DNA from: Valencia hispanica
Taxonomy: Eukaryota > Chordata > Actinopteri > Cyprinodontiformes > Valenciidae
DNA length: 64,000 nucleotides
Reading direction: 5' to 3'
Assembly (NCBI GenBank): GCA_963556495.2
Contig: OY747704.1
Coordinates: 7,736,001-7,800,000, forward strand
The position numbers and the translations under genes are program-made. The stretch's first letter is position 1. Each line of letters begins with the position of its first letter. The notes below the pieces were generated by a model. That model made no database searches, was not told the DNA's origin, and worked only from the letters and a program-made list of their open reading frames with translations. Positions 59,301 to 64,000 of the stretch are shown here, piece by piece.

Positions 59301-62300
59301 TTATTCAGACACAAATGTTCTGTTTTCTTTCTAGGTGGTCTGAGGTTGCCCTCAATGTTTCTCGAGTGTGTTAACACCTCTATTCCATGCTGTCTAGATA
59401 CAATTGTCACTATGTCCTGTCACCACGGAAATTCTGCTTTGTTGAATGTGTAATGAAGACATAAGAATGGGTCACAACTTGAAATTTAAGTAACAAATAA
59501 ACAACCATCAGGAAGATTATTTTGTCCAGGACTCCACAGTATATAGTATTTAGCTAAATATCCATCAACAATTTGGACCTTGAACACATTTTGCTTAAAT
59601 GCATCCATTGCTATAAATACAAGTGAAGTTGTGCTACATTCTCCAAATGTTATCTGTGTCAGTCTACCAGTTATTTTTCAGAACCCCATTTTAGTATTCA
59701 GTCCCTGTCAGCATGAGTGACACTCATCAAACAGTAAGAAAAGGAATGTAGTCTGAAAAAGAGTTGACAATATAGGGAAATTTCAAACTCGATACCAATG
59801 CTAAGAATAATACTCATTTTCAATACTGCAGCAACTATTTTTTTAAGGCACAGAGCAAAAATATGATTAAATAAAATATGATAATATTTAAACATTCTTA
59901 ATTAAAACAAAACCAATGTGTAGTGGACAACAGTAGACTGGATAACACTGTATAAACCTCCACTTCCTTCTATCCTTGCAGGGCGTCATGTTGGGGGCTG
60001 GTGTGATCTCCAGCAGTCATTAGCAGGATGAGTGGTACACCCTGGACAGGTTGCCAGTCCATCACAGGGCAATTGAAAGATACACAGGACACAACCATGC
60101 CTTTTTTAAGGACACATTATAGAAACCAAATAACCTAACATAAATGCTTTTTAACTGTAGGACAAGCTAATGTGCAAAGAGAGAACTTGTACATGTATGG
60201 AGAGAACGTTCAAACACTATAGTAAGGCATTGGTCTGGATTAAATTTATCAACATACTAAAGACTGAAAAATTTGCTTAACTTTCTGCTGTATTATGTAT
60301 TTAACTTTTCGTTAACTCTTCATTAGGCGTCTGCTTGACAGGTAAAAACAAAATACGTGTATTTTTATATACTTGAAAATTCACTTCTCACTGCCTGAAT
60401 TTATTTACATTCTGTTCAAAATAAATACTTGTACAAAATTTACAGTGCTATTTATTACTGAGAAAAGTCCAGTTTCACCAAAATGGTCATCTTCAAGCTA
60501 GATTGACATTTTCAGCTGCCCACATGTAGAAGCCAGATGTCCACTGGAGAAAAGATTTACTGAGTTGTTTGGGGAAAATGACAATAGGTACTGCATGTCT
60601 GTAAGGGGAAGCCCAGCAGATTAGGTGAATCCTCCCGACTCTACCAAGACAAGTGGTCAAATATCCAGAAAGAATTATACCAGCAGCTTGATGATGGCTA
60701 CACAAGGCTTGTGGCGTCTTCCTGACCCCAACTTTTGTTTTCAGAGTTTTGGGTTTCAATTTTTTTTTCTTTTTTCTTTTTACTTTCAGTCTCAAATATT
60801 CCTTCCACTCTGGACTGAGCAGAGCCCAACTCCTCGTGCTTTCAGTCAAGTTCTGAGTAATCTCCTTTTTTTTACCCACTCCCTGCATTCTGCAACTCTT
60901 CAGTGGCATGGTGGACCCCGTGCAAATCAGAGATCGCTCTAGAATTTTTCAACCCAGCACGCATTGCCTTGGTGGGGTACGGTGGACCCCTTGTGCACAA
61001 AACAGGGATTGCTCTCAACTATTGCCACCCAGCGCGTGCTTTCACAGTGGGGCATGTTGGACCCGGTGCAAATCAGGGATCGTTCTCGAAACGTAGCAAC
61101 ATGCCTCAGTGGAGTCCTCAGGAGTCGTTCTCGAGTTTCGCCACCTAGCGTGCTCTGCCTCGGTGGGTTACTTCTGTGCAAATCAGCTGCCTCGGTGGGG
61201 TACGATGGACCCCTAGCAAGAGCTCTAACCATTGTATTGCGTGAAGGTTTTCTAGATATCACTCATTACCTCTGCATATAATGTAAATTTTTAAAATAAT
61301 TTTCAGCATTTTTAGATTAGAGACACTCCATAATAAATTATTCATTGGAGCTTTCATCCAATTTATGTTTAAATTGTTTTTAGGATTGTATTATTCTGTT
61401 CATCCTGAGAAGTTCATAATCTCCATAGAACTGTTGGTACTGATACGGTCTGCCTGTCTAAAATCATAGGTAGGTGTGTTTTTGACTGAGTAAACTGATT
61501 TGTTGGTTCTTCTACCTCCTCCAGGATGACGAGCACCACAATGGAGAAGAAGACAGTTTGTGTGGCAGCATTCAGTTGGCTGATCTGCCGCTGTGTCTGG
61601 CTGCTGCTCAGAAGTTGGTGGAGTATATCAAATTCAATTTCATGGAAAGTGACACGGCTTTTTCAGCTACGAGCTCCTCCTGTTGGAAGGGACTTGATGT
61701 TGAAGTTCATGCTGTTTCCCTCAGAAAAGGCGAGGGCGATGCTGTTGAATTTGGACTGAGCTTTGGGAACATTCCAATTTTTGGGGATCCTGACATCAGA
61801 AAAAAGGGATCTTCAAGAAAAAGGAGAGAGCAGGGCCCCATCATTGATGTTGGCTGTATCTGGGTGACAGAGGTGAAAAAGAAAAGCCCAGCAGCCTGTT
61901 GCAAGTGTATCAGACTCAGAGATGAGTTGCTGTCAGTAAACGGACAACTGATGGTTGGAGTTAATGTCAGTGGAGCCAGGTAAGATCATAGCATTAAATA
62001 CTTCAGCAACAATCTTTAAAATCATTCTTGGAATATGAACTGCATTTACAGAAACTCTACCAATCTTCTCCAGTGTTATAACTCAGAGAGTGTTTGACAT
62101 CTCCCCTTTTAGCAAATTTTTAATTACATTTCCTATATAAGTTATTTCCCACATAAACAACATTTTTACTCCTATCCATGCCTCCTCCATACAGTTGTAC
62201 AAGTTTTCATGTAACCAGAAAGGTATTTTTTAGTTCTGTATTGGAATGTGCGAGTGACTAAACTAATACATTTGGGTGCTAAAACCAATAGTGAGTCAGT

Positions 62301-64000
62301 TAGATGGGTTATACAAATTCTCCAAGTGTTAATGGACCGATTGTTGGAATTTTCTTGTCATGTAATCAACATTTCAGGGGTCCTGGTTGAGACTTTGAAG
62401 CCTGGCGGCAACAGAGTATCATATTTGTTTTGTGGGGCCCTATCTGTGTGACTTGGTCATTAGATAATTTTAAGATTTTTGATACATTGACCTCATGTCA
62501 AGCCTAGACCCTCATCAAACTGACAGTGTTCTAAATAAGTTATTACAACTCACTCTACACAGAGGTCTATATTATATACAGTGAGGAACATACGTATTTA
62601 AACACCCTACAATTTTGCAAGTTCTCCCACTTAGAAATTATGGAGGGGTCTGAAATTCACATTGTAGGTGCATTTCCACTGTGAGAGACATCATTTCTTT
62701 TAAATATCAGGAAATCACATTGTCTGATTTTTAAAGAATTTATTTGTATTTTGTTGCTGCACATAAGTATTTGAACACCTGGCAATCAGCAAGAATTATG
62801 GCTCTCAAAGACCTGTTACTCTGCCTTTAAAAAGTCCACCTCTACTCCACTTATTAATCTAAACTAGTAGCACCTGTCTGAGCTTGTTAAAGACACCTGT
62901 TCAGTCCACAGTCAGTCCGACTCCAACTACTACAATGGGCAAAACCAAAAAGCTGTCAAAAGACACCAGAGACAAAACTGTAGACCTCCACAAGCCTGGA
63001 AAGGGCAATTGCAGAAGAGACTAAAGATGACTGTCAGTCTCCCACGAACTGGGGCTCCATGCAAGATCTCATCTCGTGGGGTATCACTGATGATAAGAAA
63101 GGTGAGGCATCAGCCCAGAACAACACAGGTGGAGCTGGTCAGAAGTAGGTAGAACACTACGCCGTCATAGTTTATAATCATGCATTGCAAAGAAGGTTCC
63201 CCTGCTCAATTCATTACATGTCCGAGCCCGTCTGAAGTTTGCCAGTTACCATCTGGATGAACCAGAGGAGGCATGGGAGAAAGTAATTTAGACAAAAAAT
63301 AGAACCTTTTGGTCTAAACTTCACTCGCTATGTTTCAAGGAAAAAGAAGGATGAGTTGCATCCCAAGAACACCATCCCTACTGTGAAGCATGGGGGTGGA
63401 AACATCATGCTTTGGGGATGCTTTTCTGCAAAGGGGACAGGACGATTGCACTGTATTAAGGAGAGGATGAATGGGCCCATGTGTTGTGGGATTTTGAGCA
63501 ACAACCTCCTTATGTCAGTAAGAGCATTGAAGATGGGTCTTGGCTGGGTCTTCAAACATGACAATGACCAGAAGCAAACAGCCAGGATAACCAAGGAGTG
63601 GCTCCGTAAGAAGCATATCAAGGTTCTGGAGTGGCCTAGCCAGTCTCCAGACCTAAATCCAATAGAAAATCTTTGAAGGGAGCTGAAACTCTGTGTTGCT
63701 CAGCGACAGCCCCGAAACCTGACAGATCTAGAGAAGATCTGTGTGGAGGAGTGGGCAAAAATCCTTGTTGCAATGTGTGCAAACCTGGTCAAGAACTACA
63801 GGAAACATTTGACATTTGTAATTGCAAACAAATGCTTCTGTACCAAATATTAACACTTATTTTCTCAGGTGTTCAAATACTTATGTGAAACGATAAAATA
63901 CAAGTTCTTTAACAATCAGACAATGTGATTTCCTGAATTAAAAAATGCTGTCTCTCACAGTGGAAATGCACCTATAATGTGAATTTCTGACGCCTTAATA
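51333..64000 (+). CDS. pdzd2: PDZ domain-containing protein 2, 5' part (two exons; continues off the window)
   Basis: Exon 51333-51679 starts after a strong acceptor (gtgtttttcag) and has a 227-base leader with stops. The ATG at 51560 begins MPITQDNA, identical to the N-terminus I know for mammalian PDZD2; a more upstream in-frame ATG is not family-like. After 40 codons the donor AAG|gtactt is phase 0. The next exon is 61525-61979 (acceptor ctccag, donor AG|gtaaga, phase 2). It encodes [11 protein letters not shown], the carboxylate-binding loop [12 protein letters not shown] near residue 117, [10 protein letters not shown] and [21 protein letters not shown], i.e. most of PDZ1. PDZD2 is a six-PDZ scaffold associated with the endoplasmic reticulum and cell junctions, and a secreted C-terminal form is reported. 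The first visible exon is an internal mRNA exon, so the promoter lies upstream. golph3 being close supports the identity. About 191 codons are inside the window. Confidence 0.93.
52257..53272 (+). mobile_element. 5'-truncated Tc1-like element, same family as 12882-15761
   Basis: From 'aaaggtcattttaaagtg' onward the sequence follows the golph3-intron element closely, through [20 protein letters not shown] near 52640-52698 and NPIENL near 52800. It ends with the terminal 'aataaattaactttagcaca'. The transposase 3' end occurs only once here, unlike the duplicated arrangement in the first copy. The left half and left terminus are missing. Confidence 0.85.
53272..53384. repeat. (TG)n(TA)n compound microsatellite
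   Basis: About 45 bases of mostly TG repeats, including a CGCGCG interruption, are followed by about 65 bases of pure TA. It abuts the right end of a Tc1 element, a class that inserts at TA. The Tyr-Ile repeat open frames on both strands are artefacts. Confidence 0.97.
54228..54375. repeat. SINE-like or LINE 3' tail with (ATT)n
   Basis: 'gtgaatgtgagagtgaatga', 'gtaaagcactttgagagtct' and 'agcgctatataaatgcaagc' match the tail of an abundant fish retroposon. They are followed by an (ATT)n run at 54350-54371. The 5' part is missing or diverged. Confidence 0.6.
56152..57576 (-). mobile_element. 1425-bp Tc1-like transposon with TA duplications, lightly damaged
   Basis: The ends are inverted (CACTACTCA...GTTAGGGATAT on both sides) and flanked by TA at 56150-56151 and 57577-57578. 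The minus-strand transposase reads, in order: N-terminal [20 protein letters not shown] (about 57290), a first catalytic Asp in LFTDECW (about 56920), [11 protein letters not shown], a second Asp in [12 protein letters not shown] (about 56640), and [16 protein letters not shown] with the catalytic Glu (about 56540), ending ANGGNARY at 56345. The DDE residues are all present. A frameshift at 56548-56572 separates the second Asp from the Glu, and at least one more break lies near 57020-57160. Length and layout are normal for Tc1. Confidence 0.92.
58870..59045 (-). mobile_element. L2-type LINE fragment, minus strand
   Basis: On the minus strand this matches 30050-30180: the 'catcaccccagttctaaagt' region, 'gtagctcagagaatagac', and the 'gaatggcttagcaccaaa' region encoding NGLAPKY. 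It is a short piece with no 3' tail. Confidence 0.8.
59975..60240. repeat. dispersed fish repeat fragment ('caccctggacaggttgccag')
   Basis: 'gtacaccctggacaggttgc', 'ccagtccatcacagggcaat', a middle 'gaaaccaaataacctaacat' segment and a 'ggagagaacgttcaaac' end recur in order in a common teleost retroposon. The copy is diverged, with gaps. It is non-coding. Confidence 0.65.
60905..61215. repeat. minisatellite, about four diverged 71-75-bp units
   Basis: Each unit begins GGTGGACCCC (or a variant), then GTGCAAATCAGRGATCG, TCTCGAA-like, CACCCAGCGCGTGCT-like and CAGTGGGGTAC-like segments. Two full units, one partial unit and a rearranged remainder are visible. The several open frames over it are by-products of the repeat. 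It ends about 310 bases before the pdzd2 PDZ1 exon. Confidence 0.85.
61980..62578 (+). other. pdzd2: pdzd2 intron after the PDZ1 exon, left part
   Basis: This is intronic sequence up to a Tc1 insertion. No repeat or exon was recognised. Confidence 0.7.
62579..64000 (+). mobile_element. Tc1-like transposon with long terminal repeats, cut by the window edge
   Basis: The left terminus (TA|cagtgaggaaca...) has a ~200-base repeat whose inverted partner begins at about 63868 ('caggtgttcaaatacttatg') and runs off the window. Transposase remains on the plus strand start [19 protein letters not shown] at 62935 and include [20 protein letters not shown] (63390), a second catalytic Asp in [11 protein letters not shown] (63555) and [10 protein letters not shown] (63650) with the catalytic Glu. 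The frame then stops and the C-terminus continues in another frame to about 63810. It is a third Tc1 family, distinct from the other two in this gene. Confidence 0.9.

Larger units (their letters stand above)
51680..61524 (+). other. pdzd2: pdzd2 intron between the start exon and the PDZ1 exon
   Basis: This 9.8 kb intron holds two Tc1 elements (52257-53272, 56152-57576), a TG/TA microsatellite, a SINE-like tail (54228-54375), a LINE fragment (58870-59045), a dispersed repeat (59975-60240) and a minisatellite (60905-61215). The stretches 53390-54220, 54380-56150 and 57580-58860 show nothing else that I can name. Confidence 0.8.

Noticed and set aside
60905..61215. CRISPR array
   Set aside because: The units are 71-75 bp tandem copies without spacers, in a vertebrate intron.
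60903..61281. Several overlapping open frames of 60-107 codons
   Set aside because: They arise from the minisatellite, whose unit length keeps frames open. No domain is seen and the frames exist on both strands.
61526..61759. Alternative frame over the pdzd2 PDZ1 exon starting MTSTTMEKK
   Set aside because: It is a shadow of the true frame, which encodes the PDZ motifs GLSFGN and [10 protein letters not shown] and matches the phase of the start exon.

Overview
This window is vertebrate nuclear DNA, almost certainly from a teleost fish. It is AT-rich, its genes are split by GT-AG introns, and it is crowded with repeat families typical of ray-finned fish: several Tc1-like transposons, hAT elements and MITEs, Harbinger-like elements, and L2-type and I-type LINEs. 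No bacterial or viral features, CRISPR arrays, tRNAs or rRNAs were seen.

Three host genes are supported. (1) Positions 90-5692, plus strand: a Deltex-family E3 ubiquitin ligase, best matched by DTX3L, with a C3HC4 RING and a Deltex C-terminal domain over three exons (2890-3870, 5093-5307, 5623-5692) and a possible tiny first coding exon at 90-116. (2) Positions 11924-20439, minus strand: golph3, the Golgi PI4P-binding protein, complete in four coding exons whose lengths and phases sum to a 293-residue protein. (3) From 51333 to beyond the right edge, plus strand: the 5' part of pdzd2, with a leader/start exon (ATG at 51560) and the exon holding most of the first PDZ domain (61525-61979).

The 31 kb between golph3 and the pdzd2 start exon, and the 9.8 kb first coding intron of pdzd2, are mostly transposon remains. 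Clear cases are a Tc1 element in golph3 intron 3 split by a LINE; an I-type LINE interrupted by a hAT element that itself carries an L2-type LINE; two oppositely oriented Harbinger-like copies; a 1.08 kb element with inverted ends enclosing a THAP-domain exon on one strand and a YqaJ/SWIM-type gene piece on the other (ISL2EU-like); and a 1425 bp Tc1 element with TA duplications.

golph3 and pdzd2 are also neighbours in human (5p13), which supports both identifications. Here they are divergent, whereas from memory the human pair is convergent. The deltex gene sitting next to golph3 is not the mammalian arrangement. The three genes have no evident shared pathway: ubiquitin/ADP-ribose signalling, Golgi glycosyltransferase retention, and PDZ scaffolding. 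Nothing amounts to a clearly new functional system. The THAP/SWIM element and the nested insertions are the most unusual structures.
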